In this document: positions 42,801 to 49,884 of the stretch, piece by piece | Position numbering within the stretch: the stretch's first letter is position 1 | Layout of the letters: each line of letters opens with the position of its first letter | Assembly: GCF_900105685.1 (NCBI RefSeq) | Contig: NZ_LT629781.1 | Location: 868,001-932,000, forward strand | DNA length: 64,000 bases | Direction of reading: 5' to 3' | Origin: Verrucomicrobium sp. GAS474 | GTDB lineage: Bacteria; Verrucomicrobiota; Verrucomicrobiia; Methylacidiphilales; GAS474 | Position numbers and translations under genes: made by a program | The notes under the pieces: generated by a model | Databases searched by the model: none | What the model was told of the DNA's origin: nothing | Seen by the model: the letters and a program-made list of their open reading frames with translations, nothing else

Positions 42801-43082
42801 ACCGTCGACGCCGCCATCGAGGCCGCCCGCCTCCGGCTCCGCCCGATCCTGATGACCTCGTTCGCCTTCATCATGGGCGTCGTCCCGCTCGTCCTCTCCG
42901 AGGGGCCGGGCGCCGAGATGCGGCACGCGATGGGCGTGGCGGTCTTCTCCGGCATGCTCGGCGTGACGGTCTTCGGGCTCTTCCTGACCCCCGTGTTCTA
43001 CGTCCTGTTCCGCCTGCTCGAGAAGAAGTTCACCCGGGAGAAGGCGGTCCCGCAGGAATTGGCCTCGGTCCATCATCATTGA
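39897..43082 (+). CDS. RND efflux transporter (AcrB/HAE1 family)
   Basis: Proton-driven multidrug-type transporter, 1061 aa, full length with 12 predicted helices. Signatures: MNLSKFFIDRPIFAGVISFT, LPISEYPEVAPPSVVV, the FALVLAIGIVVDDAIVVVEN-like TM4 motif (GLVLAIGIVVDDAIVVVENV in residues about 400-420) with the essential Asp pair, GLTGQFYRQFALTIAFSTII, and FVLAGLACKNAILIVEFARE. The large periplasmic loops are intact. HAE1 members export hydrophobic drugs or host compounds; the substrate is unknown. The C-terminus ends in three histidines (SVHHH). Followed by a strong hairpin. Confidence 0.95.
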   Translation: MNLSKFFIDRPIFAGVISFTIFLAGLISLFQLPISEYPEVAPPSVVVNAQFPGANPKTIAETVATPLEEQINGVEDMLYMFSQASTDGRLTLTITFKLGTDANLATQLVQNRVNQALPRLPEVTQRLGVTTIKSSPDLTMVVHLKSPNERYDMLYLRNYATLNVKDQLAKIQGVGQVQLFGSGDYAMRIWLNPEKVAAVGLTAQEVVGQIRRQNVQASVGVIGGPPYDKGVELQLPVNTQGRLQDPEQFGEMIVKRSEGGVVTRLKDISRIEVEASEFGLRSLLDNKPAVAIPIFQSPGSNAIEISDHVRATMEELKKNFPEGVDYSIVYDPTVFVRGSIKAVIHTLLEALVMVVIVVILFLQTWRASIIPLLAVPVSIVGTFAIMHAFGGSINALSLFGLVLAIGIVVDDAIVVVENVERNIHDGHSPREATNRAMSEVTSPIIAITLVLCAVFVPIAFISGLTGQFYRQFALTIAFSTIISAFNSLTLSPALAAILLKSHDAPKDPLTKAIDKVFGPFFGLFNRFFTRSSERYGTGVGGIVGRKTASVGIYLLLLVGAYYAFQIVPPGFVPSQDKQYLVSFAQLPDGANLERTEKVIREMSEIALKEPGVESAVAFPGLSINGFINSSSAGIVFVTLKPFEERNGGKGALSGGAIAHSLQGKFNGVKDAFIAIFPPPPVQGLGTIGGFKLQVEDRTDLGYDALNAAMQQVQGKAMQTPELAGVFSSYKVNVPQLYVDVDRTKAMQLGVDVQDVFDTMQIYLGSLYVNDFNKFGRTYQVIAQADKEFRSQPDDILRLKTRNAEGKMVPLGSMVRVTDTTGPESAMRYNGFRSADLNGGAAPGFSSGQAQNAIVKILKETLPAGMGYEWTELTYQQILAGNTAMLVFPVCALLVFLVLAAKYESLFLPLAVILIIPLCLFSAIVGVWISHGDNNIFTQIGLFVLAGLACKNAILIVEFARELETAGRKTVDAAIEAARLRLRPILMTSFAFIMGVVPLVLSEGPGAEMRHAMGVAVFSGMLGVTVFGLFLTPVFYVLFRLLEKKFTREKAVPQELASVHHH

Positions 43083-43090
43083 GGAGGGAG

Positions 43091-43114
43091 GCCCCCCGCC
43101 GGGGGGCGGGGGGC
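43091..43114 (+). terminator. Perfect GC hairpin after the RND operon
   Basis: Arms GCCCCCCGCC (43091-43100) and GGCGGGGGGC (43105-43114) with a GGGG loop, 8 bp after the transporter stop. The T-tract that follows is weak, so termination strength is uncertain. Confidence 0.55.
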
Positions 43115-43164
43115 TTGAGGGGGGGCTTGTCTATTTCCCCGGCGGGCCCTTAAATCCCCCTCTG

Positions 43165-44010
43165 ATGAAGTACGCCCTTCTGGGAGACATCCACTCCAAC
43201 CTCGAAGCCCTCGAAGCGGTCCTGGCCGACGCCGAGCGTTCCGGGGCGGGGCGCGTCCTCTGCCTGGGCGACATCGTCGGGTACAACGCCGATCCCTCCG
43301 CCTGCGTCGAGCGGATCGTCGAGGCGGCGGCGACGACGGTGCGCGGCAACCACGACCACGAGGCCGCCCGCGCGGCCGAGCCCGAGGACTTCGCCCCCCT
43401 CGCCGCCGAGGGCCTCCGCTATTCCCGCAACGCGCTCGACGAGGCGCAGAAGGAATGGCTCCGCAAGCTTCCCCTCCACAAGACGATCCGGAGCACCGGC
43501 CCCCTCGGCGACTTCTCCCTCGTCCACTCGACCTTCGCCCGGCCCGATTCGTGGGCCTATGTCTTCACCGCGCTCGACGCCCAGGTCAGCCTCTCGTGGC
43601 AGAAGACCCGCATCGGCTTCTTCGGCCACACCCACGTCCCCCACTTCTTCGTCGCCGAGGAAAAGGGGAAGGTCGAGACCTACTGCTACCACCGCGTCGA
43701 CCTCCGGCACGACGCGCGGGAACCCGAGGCGAGCGCCTCGTTCGAGATCGGCGCCCTCTCCGCGATCACCGAGGGGAGCGTCGCCGAGGCGGAACCGGCC
43801 TCCGCCGGGGGCCGCCGCTACTTCGTCAACATCGGGAGCGTCGGCCAGCCCCGCGACGGCGATCCCCGCGCCTCCTACGCCCTCTTCGACACCCGGACCG
43901 GCGTCCTCGAACTCCGCCGCATCCCCTACGACCTCGCGCTGACGCAGCGCAAGATCATCCTTGCCGGGCTGCCCGAGGAACTCGCCTCCCGCCTCGAGCG
44001 GGGCCGCTGA
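43165..44010 (+). CDS. Metallophosphoesterase (calcineurin-like)
   Basis: Cytoplasmic phosphoesterase of 281 aa. All four metal motifs are present: GDIHSN, CLGDIVGYN, GNHDHE and FFGHTHVPHF, plus the C-terminal VNIGSVGQPRDGDPRASYAL, the pattern of YfcE-type or phage-lambda-phosphatase-like enzymes that cleave phosphodiesters or phosphoproteins. An insert of about 45 residues (Ala/Glu-rich, about 185-225) separates the last two motifs. It is followed 29 bp later by a GT9 gene on the same strand, so the two may be co-transcribed. Confidence 0.9.
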   Translation: MKYALLGDIHSNLEALEAVLADAERSGAGRVLCLGDIVGYNADPSACVERIVEAAATTVRGNHDHEAARAAEPEDFAPLAAEGLRYSRNALDEAQKEWLRKLPLHKTIRSTGPLGDFSLVHSTFARPDSWAYVFTALDAQVSLSWQKTRIGFFGHTHVPHFFVAEEKGKVETYCYHRVDLRHDAREPEASASFEIGALSAITEGSVAEAEPASAGGRRYFVNIGSVGQPRDGDPRASYALFDTRTGVLELRRIPYDLALTQRKIILAGLPEELASRLERGR

Positions 44011-44039
44011 TTCTCTTTTTCCCTTTCCCCTTTCCCGCC

Positions 44040-45032
44040 ATGCACGCCGCCGCGAAAAAGAAGATCCTGATCGTGAAGCCGAGTTCCTTCGGCGACATCG
44101 TCCAGGCCCTTCCCGTCGCCGTCGGCCTCCGGCAGGCGTGGCCCGACGCCGAGATCGGCTGGCTCACCTTCGACCTCTACGAGCCCCTCCTCCGGGACCA
44201 CCACGCGATCGACCGCCTCATCGTCCTCCCGAAGAAGTTCATGAAGCCGGGGAACTGGCCCCGCCTCTGGCGCTGGGTCGAGCAGCTCCGCGCGGAGAAA
44301 TTCGACATGGTCCTCGACCTCCAGGGGCTCTTCCGCAGCGGCCTCCTCACGTGGCTCTCGGGCGCGCCGGTCCGCGTCGGCCTCGCCACGGCGCGGGAGG
44401 GCTCGACCTTCTTCTACACCGAGACGATCCTCGAGCCGCCCCCCCCGGCGCAGGAGAAGTACCTCGAATTCCTCCGCCACTTCGGCATCCCGCCCGATCC
44501 CTTCGCCTTCGCGCTGAACCCGCCGCCCCTCGCCATCGCGGGGCTGGAGGCGGGGCGCTACGTCGTCCTCCATCCCCATTCCCGCTGGCGGACGAAGCTC
44601 TGGCCGTGGCGCTACTACCAGACGCTGATCGATTCGATGCCGGAGATCCCCTTCGCCGTGATCGGGGAGGGGCCGTGGTTCCCGCTCTATTCGTCGACGG
44701 GGAACCTCCACGACCTCCGGGGCCGCCTCCCGCTCCCGCAACTCATGGCGGTGCTGAAGAACGCCCGCGCCGTGCTGAGCACCGACTCGGGCCCCGCCCA
44801 CCTCGCCGCGGCCCTCGGGACGCCGACCGTCGCCCTCTTCGGCGCGACCGACTGGCGGAAGACGCGGCCCATCGGCCCCCACGTCCAGGTGGAGACCTTC
44901 CACACGCCGTGCGCCCCCTGCATGCGGCGCACCTGCCCCCAGGCGATCCCGATGGGGTGCCTGACCGAGATCACCCCGGCCCGCGTCGCCGGGCTGCTGA
45001 AGGCGATTCCCGAGCGGGTCGCCGCGCCTTAG
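44040..45032 (+). CDS. Glycosyltransferase family 9 (heptosyltransferase-like)
   Basis: Transferase of 330 aa with the GT-B fold. N-terminal KKILIVKPSSFGDIVQALPV and AEIGWLTFDLYEPLL are the classic GT9 acceptor-domain start. The C-terminal donor site has VVLHPHSRWRTKLWPWRYY, the DSGPAHLAAALGTPTVALFG signature and a Cys-rich end, CAPCMRRTCPQAIPMGCL. GT9 enzymes transfer heptose (ADP-heptose donor) to lipopolysaccharide core or related glycans. ATG at 44040; the frame upstream is antisense or overlap with the phosphoesterase gene. Confidence 0.92.
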   Translation: MHAAAKKKILIVKPSSFGDIVQALPVAVGLRQAWPDAEIGWLTFDLYEPLLRDHHAIDRLIVLPKKFMKPGNWPRLWRWVEQLRAEKFDMVLDLQGLFRSGLLTWLSGAPVRVGLATAREGSTFFYTETILEPPPPAQEKYLEFLRHFGIPPDPFAFALNPPPLAIAGLEAGRYVVLHPHSRWRTKLWPWRYYQTLIDSMPEIPFAVIGEGPWFPLYSSTGNLHDLRGRLPLPQLMAVLKNARAVLSTDSGPAHLAAALGTPTVALFGATDWRKTRPIGPHVQVETFHTPCAPCMRRTCPQAIPMGCLTEITPARVAGLLKAIPERVAAP

Positions 45033-45041
45033 CGCATCCGC

Positions 45042-46202
45042 CTAGACTCCGGCCACGACGCTCGGGCTGGCCGACGGGCCGGCGGGGATGGGGGCCGGCG
45101 TCTCCGTGCGGGCGACGGCGATCTCGACGGAACGGCCGGCGATCACTTCGGAGACGAAGCGGAGTTTCTCGACGACCTGGGTCGAGAGGACGAAGGGATA
45201 GATGTCCTTCAGCCCCATGCTCCGGTTGATGCTGTTGAGGGCGATGGAGAGCTCCGACCAGGCGGCGATCTTTTCCTCGAAGGACTTCGAGGCCGCGCGA
45301 TCGTCGGAAGGGGGAGCCCCCGGCGTCTCGAGCGCCATCCGCTTGTCGGCGAGGCCGTAGTTCATCGCGACCTCGAGCGTGTCCTGGATGTGGAGGTAAT
45401 GGGCCCAGCTCTCGGCCCAATCCTCCCACGGGTGGGCGGTGGCGTAGGCGCTGATGTACGACTCCTGCCAGTTCGGCAGCGTGCCGGTGGCGTAGTAATT
45501 CTGGAGGGCCTGGTTGTAGTCGGCCCGCTCGTCGCCGAAGAGGGCGCGGAACGGTTTCAGGTACTTCGTCCCCGCGACGAGCCGGTCCCAATAATAATGG
45601 CCGATCTCGTGCCGGAAATGGCCGAGGAGAGTGCGGTAGGGCTCCTGCATCGAGAGCCGCCGCCGCTCCCGCTCGCCGTCGTCGGCCTCGGCGATGTTCA
45701 GCGTGATGATCCCGTCCTCGTGGCCGGTGAGGACCGGCATCCCGGGGGCGTCGGCGAGGAAGCGGAAGGAGAGCCCCTGGCGCGGGTCGTCGATCCGGTT
45801 CAGCAACGGGAGGTCGAGCTTGATCAGGGTGTAGACGAGGCGGCGCTTGGCGGCCTCGATCAGCCGCCAGAGGGTCCGGTTCTGCTCGGTGGAGAGATCG
45901 GGGATCGTCTCGTCGAGGCGGCACGAGGTGCAGAACGGCTCGGCCCCCTCCTCCTCGGGGATCATCCAGTTGCAGGCGACCTCGCGGGAGTAATTCTGGC
46001 ACTTGCGATAGAGCCGCCCCTTCGCGGCGGGCGCGGTGGCGACGAAGAGGTTCGGGCGCGTTCCCGGACCCTGGCCCGGGGCCGCCTCGATCGGGCTCTG
46101 GCAGAGGAGATCGGGAAGGAACCCGAGTTCCCGCTGGCAACTGACGCACCGGACGTTCTCGAAGAAGACGAGTTGGCCGCAGACACAATGGTACGTTTTC
46201 AT
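45042..46202 (-). CDS. Putative zinc-binding metallopeptidase with N-terminal zinc ribbon
   Basis: 386-aa protein. The N-terminal zinc ribbon has paired cysteines, YHCVCGQLV and VRCVSCQRELGF. The catalytic motif FRHEIGHYYWDRL (HExxH) sits near residue 200 and is followed by the third-ligand-type region HPWEDWAESWAHYLHI. This layout is typical of a family annotated as putative zinc-binding peptidases with few characterised members; their substrate is unknown. A Cys pair before the catalytic domain (CNWMIPEEEGAEPFCTSC) may bind another zinc. No signal peptide, so cytoplasmic. Tail to tail with the GT9 gene, divergent from exbB. Confidence 0.82.
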   Translation of the reverse strand: MKTYHCVCGQLVFFENVRCVSCQRELGFLPDLLCQSPIEAAPGQGPGTRPNLFVATAPAAKGRLYRKCQNYSREVACNWMIPEEEGAEPFCTSCRLDETIPDLSTEQNRTLWRLIEAAKRRLVYTLIKLDLPLLNRIDDPRQGLSFRFLADAPGMPVLTGHEDGIITLNIAEADDGERERRRLSMQEPYRTLLGHFRHEIGHYYWDRLVAGTKYLKPFRALFGDERADYNQALQNYYATGTLPNWQESYISAYATAHPWEDWAESWAHYLHIQDTLEVAMNYGLADKRMALETPGAPPSDDRAASKSFEEKIAAWSELSIALNSINRSMGLKDIYPFVLSTQVVEKLRFVSEVIAGRSVEIAVARTETPAPIPAGPSASPSVVAGV

Positions 46203-46234
46203 CGAAAGGGGAGCTCGGGGGACAGGGGTTCTCC

Positions 46235-46351
46235 CTCAGGGATGCAGAAGGCGGGCCAAGGCGGGCGGTTTCCCCGATTTACTCTGAGAAATCACCCTCC
46301 GGCGTGCTCCGGGAGGCCTCCCGCTTTCGGGCAGCCCGCCTGAGTTTTTTT
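46235..46351 (+). ncRNA. Candidate structured leader/attenuator RNA upstream of exbB
   Basis: In the 302-bp gap before exbB: 3' arm GCCCGCC-TGAG (46334-46344) followed by seven Ts can pair with GGCGGGC at 46250-46256 (plus CTCA at 46235-46238), or alternatively with an identical GGCGGGC at 46260-46266. Inside are two further hairpins, CCTCCGG..CCGGGAGG and CCCG-CTTT-CGGG (46320-46331). Two competing 5' arms for one terminator-like 3' arm suggest transcription attenuation. No known riboswitch consensus was recognised. The rest of the gap (46352-46504) shows no clear motif. Confidence 0.3.
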
Positions 46352-46504
46352 CTCGATATTGCAAATTGCATGAAAAAGAAGTTGTCCGGGGCTCTTCATT
46401 CTCCCGCAAAGGAGCGCAATCCGAAGCTATCCGAGGGCAAGGGGGCGTTAGCGAGGAAAGGAGGGGGCCGATAGTACTTAAAAAGCCTTATCCCTTTCCG
46501 TTTT

Positions 46505-47143
46505 ATGCTTATCGAACTCTTCGTCAAAGGCGGCCCGATCATGTGGCCGATCCTCATCCTCTCTTTCGTCACCGTCGGCGTGGTCGTCGAACGGATTCTC
46601 TTCCTCGTGAAGGAAGCCCGCTACCGCGACCTCAACGAGGTCCGCCGGATCTTCTCCCTCGTCGAGCACGGCCGGATCGACGAGGCGGCGCTCGAGCTCC
46701 CCGCCAATTCGGACCGGATCGCGATCGTCCTCTCGCAGGGCCTCGCCCACCGGGACGCCTCCCTCACCGAGGCGATGATCGAGGCCTCCCAGGCCGAGCT
46801 CGACCGGCACAACCGGGGCCTCGTCGTCCTCGACACCGCCGTCACCCTCGGGCCGCTCCTCGGCCTCCTCGGGACGGTCACCGGCATGATGCGCGCCTTC
46901 AACCTCGTCGGCGGCGAAGACCTCGCCGGGAAGACGGCGGCCCTCACCGGCGGCGTCTCGGAGTGCCTCATCGCCGTCACCTTCGGCCTCGGCGTCGCGA
47001 TCCTCGCGCTGATCCCGCTCAATTACCTCAACGCCCGGCTGGAGAAAGTCCGCCGCGAGTTCGAGTCGGCGATGACCCGGCTGGAGCTCCTCGTCACCCG
47101 CCAGCAGGCGACCGCCGCCGCCCGCGACGGCGTCGGCGTCTAA
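46505..47143 (+). CDS. exbB: ExbB/TolQ/MotA-type proton channel
   Basis: Inner-membrane proton-channel subunit, 212 aa, with three helices: MWPILILSFVTVGVVVERIL, TAVTLGPLLGLLGTVTGMMR (containing the conserved GLLGTVTGM) and ECLIAVTFGLGVAILALIPL. With ExbD it energises TonB by proton-motive force. Gene order exbB-exbD-tonB with short gaps (25 and 54 bp) supports the ExbB rather than the TolQ assignment. Likely client: the siderophore receptor at 51745-54099. Confidence 0.92.
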   Translation: MLIELFVKGGPIMWPILILSFVTVGVVVERILFLVKEARYRDLNEVRRIFSLVEHGRIDEAALELPANSDRIAIVLSQGLAHRDASLTEAMIEASQAELDRHNRGLVVLDTAVTLGPLLGLLGTVTGMMRAFNLVGGEDLAGKTAALTGGVSECLIAVTFGLGVAILALIPLNYLNARLEKVRREFESAMTRLELLVTRQQATAAARDGVGV

Positions 47144-47168
47144 GCCTCCAGATTCAAGACCGGACTCC

Positions 47169-47585
47169 ATGGCCCGCCTCGTCTCACCCCGCGCGAAGTC
47201 CCGGCCCCGGCTGGAGATCATCCCGTTCATCGACGTGATGTTCTTCCTCCTGGCCACCTTCATGATGGTCTCCCTGACCCTCGTGGAGAACCACGCGATC
47301 CCCGTCAACCTCCCGAAGGCGGTCACCGCCGCCCCGCAGGAACGGCACGAGGAAGTCGCCCTCACGGTGAAGGAGGACGGGACGATCTACTGGAACAAGG
47401 AGGCCGTCGCGATCGAGGCCCTCCCCGCCCGCCTCGACGCGCTGAAGAAGACCGAGGATTCCCCCCGCATCTTCATCCACGGCGACGAGAAGGCCCTCTT
47501 CGGCAAGGCGATCGCCGTCCTCGACGCCGTCCGCTCCTCCGGCATCACCAAAGTCGCCTTCGAGACCGGCAAGAATCCCAAGTAA
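47169..47585 (+). CDS. exbD: ExbD/TolR-type proton channel subunit
   Basis: 138 aa with a short basic N-terminus, one membrane helix containing the essential aspartate (IIPFIDVMFFLLATFMMVSL) and a periplasmic domain (about residues 50-138, VALTVKEDGTIYWNKEAVAI). It partners ExbB in the channel that powers TonB. The periplasmic domain lacks the longer linker of some TolR proteins. Middle gene of the three-gene operon. Confidence 0.93.
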   Translation: MARLVSPRAKSRPRLEIIPFIDVMFFLLATFMMVSLTLVENHAIPVNLPKAVTAAPQERHEEVALTVKEDGTIYWNKEAVAIEALPARLDALKKTEDSPRIFIHGDEKALFGKAIAVLDAVRSSGITKVAFETGKNPK

Positions 47586-47639
47586 TTTCCAAGCGAAGAA
47601 CCGAACGAAGCCCCCAACCCTTCCCCGCTTCCCACCCCC

Positions 47640-48419
47640 ATGAACGCCACCCTCCCCGCGACTGCCCCGTCCTCCCGTCCCGGCTCCGCTTCCGGTTCCG
47701 TCCGGGTCGTCCGCGCCCTGGTGGCGGGCGAGGGGGCCTCGTCGTCCCTTCCCGCCTTCGTCGCGGCGGGGGACCGGAAGCCGTCGATGTGGGTCTGGCT
47801 GCCGTGGTGCCTCTCGGCCCTCGTCCACGTCATCGTCATCTGCGTCGGCCCCTTCGGCCACCGGGAGCAGGCGGTCTTCGCCATCGACGCGGGGAAGAAC
47901 AGCCTCGAGCTCGACCTCGTCGCCGCGCCGAAGGAGACGGTCCAGGAGCAGGTGGAGACCCCCGTCGTCCAGCCGCCCGACGTCCTCGATCCCGAGCCCG
48001 ATCCGATCGTCGTGAAGGTCGAGCCGCCGAAGCCCGAGGTGAAGCCCGAGCCGCCCCAGCCCCCGCAGCCCGAGAAGGGCGACGGCAGCTCCCCGAAGCC
48101 GGGCAAGGCGGCGACCACCGTCCACTCCGAGGCCGGGGCGATCCGCGACGTGAAGCCCGACTACCTCCGCAACCCCCCGCCGACCTACCCGGAGAGCGCC
48201 CGCCGCGCCCGGCAGCAGGGCCTCGTCCGCCTGATGGTGATCGTCAACGAGGAAGGCCGCCCGGAGAACATCGACGTCGCGGGGAGCAGCGGCTATTCCG
48301 ACCTCGACTCGGCCGCCGTCTCCGCCGTTCGCAACTGGCGCTTCCGCCCCGCGATGGAAGGCGGCACCCCGGTGAAGTCCCGCGTCAGCGTCCCGGTCCG
48401 GTTCCGCCTCGACAGCTGA
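47640..48419 (+). CDS. tonB: TonB energy-transducing protein
   Basis: 259 aa. A cytoplasmic N-terminus of about 50 residues precedes the single helix (VWLPWCLSALVHVIVICVGP). A Pro/Glu/Lys-rich periplasmic linker follows (VEPPKPEVKPEPPQPPQPEK, about 120-145), then the TonB C-terminal domain: PTYPESARRARQQGLVRLMV, SSGYSDLDSAAVSAVRNWRF and PVRFRLDS. It spans the periplasm and contacts the TonB box of outer-membrane receptors. The N-terminal segment before the helix is longer than usual. Confidence 0.94.
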   Translation: MNATLPATAPSSRPGSASGSVRVVRALVAGEGASSSLPAFVAAGDRKPSMWVWLPWCLSALVHVIVICVGPFGHREQAVFAIDAGKNSLELDLVAAPKETVQEQVETPVVQPPDVLDPEPDPIVVKVEPPKPEVKPEPPQPPQPEKGDGSSPKPGKAATTVHSEAGAIRDVKPDYLRNPPPTYPESARRARQQGLVRLMVIVNEEGRPENIDVAGSSGYSDLDSAAVSAVRNWRFRPAMEGGTPVKSRVSVPVRFRLDS

Positions 48420-48486
48420 TTCCGCGCTCCCGCCGGGGCGCTCAATTGATTTGAGTCCCCGCCCCGCGCGCGCCATCGTTGCACCG

Positions 48487-49884
48487 ATGGCCGCTTCCGG
48501 TTCCCCTTCCCGTCCTTCCCGCTTCTCCCGCTGGGGGACGCCGCTCCTCGTTGCCGCCGTCGCGGGGGTTTTCCTCTTCTTCTTCGTCGACCGGATCGCC
48601 TGCCTCTTCCCGAAGCCGGGGAAGGCCTTCAAGTCGGCGATCTCCGGGTGCGACAACAGCTACTATTACTTCTGGCTCCGGGGGGCGATGGTCCGCCACG
48701 ACGTCGACCTCGCCCGGGACGTCGCCGAATGCGCGACGATGCCCGACGACCTCCGGAGCCTCGTCCTCTCCTCGGAGCGGACGCCGACGGGGCTCCTCCC
48801 GAACAAATACGGGATCGGCTGGGCGCTCGGCGCGGTCCCCTGGTACCTCCTCGGCTCCGGGGCCTCGCGCCTCCTCGGCCTCCCCCTCGACGGCTACGGC
48901 GCGGCCTACCAGACGGCGCTCTTCCTCGGCCAGCTCGCCTACGCCCTCGCCAGCCTCGCCCTCGCCTGGCGGATCGCCCTCCGCTTCGTCTCCCGCGCCC
49001 GGGCGCTCCCCGGCGTCCTCCTCCTCTGGCTCGGCTCCTTCCTCGTCTACTATCAGGCGAGCGCGACGACGATGGCCCACGGCTTCGTCTTCTTCTGCTT
49101 CGCGCTCGCGACCTGGGCGGCATTGAAGATCGAGGAAACGGAGGAAGGACGCCGTCCTTCCCCCGCGCTCTGGCTCCTCCTCGGCGCGGGAGCGGGGCTC
49201 GCCGTCGTCTCCCGGTATCAGGCCGTCGTCCTGCTCCTCCATCCGGCGCTGGTCCTGGTTCGCCACGTGAGGAAAAACCCGATGGGGCCGCTCCTCGCGC
49301 TCCTCCCCTTCGCCCTCTGCGTCGCCCTCCAGATGGCGGCGTGGAAGGCGGTCTTCGGGACGTGGCTGATGCCTTCCTACGGGAACGAATCGTTCGACTG
49401 GAGCCACCCCCATTGGGGCGCGGTCCTCTTCTCCCCGTTCCACGGGCTCTACTATTGGAATCCCCTCCTCCTCCTCGGGACGGCGGGGCTCGGCTGGCTG
49501 GCCTGGCGGCAGGCCTCCGCCGCGCCCCGGTGCTGGCTCCTCTCGTGCGCGGCGCTGTGGATCGTCAACGGCGCGTGGTCGTGCTGGTTCTTCGGCGCCT
49601 CGTTCGGGCTCCGCGCCTTCGAGGGGGCGATCCTCCCGCTGATGGTCGGCTTCGGCTTCCTGCTCGACCGGGCCGCGGAGAGGACCCCTTCGGGAAAAAA
49701 GAGATGGCTGCTCGCGTTGACGCTCGCGGTGGCGGTCTTCCTCGCCGTCGCGAACGTCAGCCTCGTCTACCTCGCGCGGAAGGATCTCCTCTCCTCCGAG
49801 CGCCCCGTCACCCACGCGGAGATGGGACGGCTCCTGATCGATTTTTGGGGCGGAGGCGCTTCCAGGCCAGGACGAACCCCGTAA
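48487..49884 (+). CDS. Polytopic membrane protein, GT-C glycosyltransferase-like
   Basis: 465 aa with about 10-11 hydrophobic helices. The first extracytoplasmic loop contains DNSYYYFWLRGAMVRHDVDL and TGLLPNKYGIGWALGAVPWY, resembling GT-C (PMT/ArnT-like) membrane enzymes that use lipid-linked sugars, but the diagnostic catalytic Asp-containing motif is not obvious, so function is uncertain. ATG at 48487 chosen over a TTG 12 codons upstream. Its 3' end overlaps the convergent PepSY gene by 77 bp (49808-49884). It follows tonB by 67 bp and may belong to that transcript. Confidence 0.7.
   Translation: MAASGSPSRPSRFSRWGTPLLVAAVAGVFLFFFVDRIACLFPKPGKAFKSAISGCDNSYYYFWLRGAMVRHDVDLARDVAECATMPDDLRSLVLSSERTPTGLLPNKYGIGWALGAVPWYLLGSGASRLLGLPLDGYGAAYQTALFLGQLAYALASLALAWRIALRFVSRARALPGVLLLWLGSFLVYYQASATTMAHGFVFFCFALATWAALKIEETEEGRRPSPALWLLLGAGAGLAVVSRYQAVVLLLHPALVLVRHVRKNPMGPLLALLPFALCVALQMAAWKAVFGTWLMPSYGNESFDWSHPHWGAVLFSPFHGLYYWNPLLLLGTAGLGWLAWRQASAAPRCWLLSCAALWIVNGAWSCWFFGASFGLRAFEGAILPLMVGFGFLLDRAAERTPSGKKRWLLALTLAVAVFLAVANVSLVYLARKDLLSSERPVTHAEMGRLLIDFWGGGASRPGRTP

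Noticed and set aside
38331-43079. A 1582-codon open frame on the minus strand through the RND genes
   Set aside because: Antisense shadow caused by G/C third positions: low-complexity Asp/Glu/Val/Arg translation with no domain, while the plus strand encodes recognisable adaptor and transporter proteins.
46271-46310. CTGAGAAATCACCCT resembling the THI-box start
   Set aside because: The essential distal part of a TPP riboswitch (CCTGAT..GATAATGCCAGCG-type) is missing, and the downstream genes are unrelated to thiamine.
46225-46320. Possible signal recognition particle RNA
   Set aside because: The GGTCAGG..GGAAGGAAGCAGCC tetraloop region that defines SRP RNA is absent.
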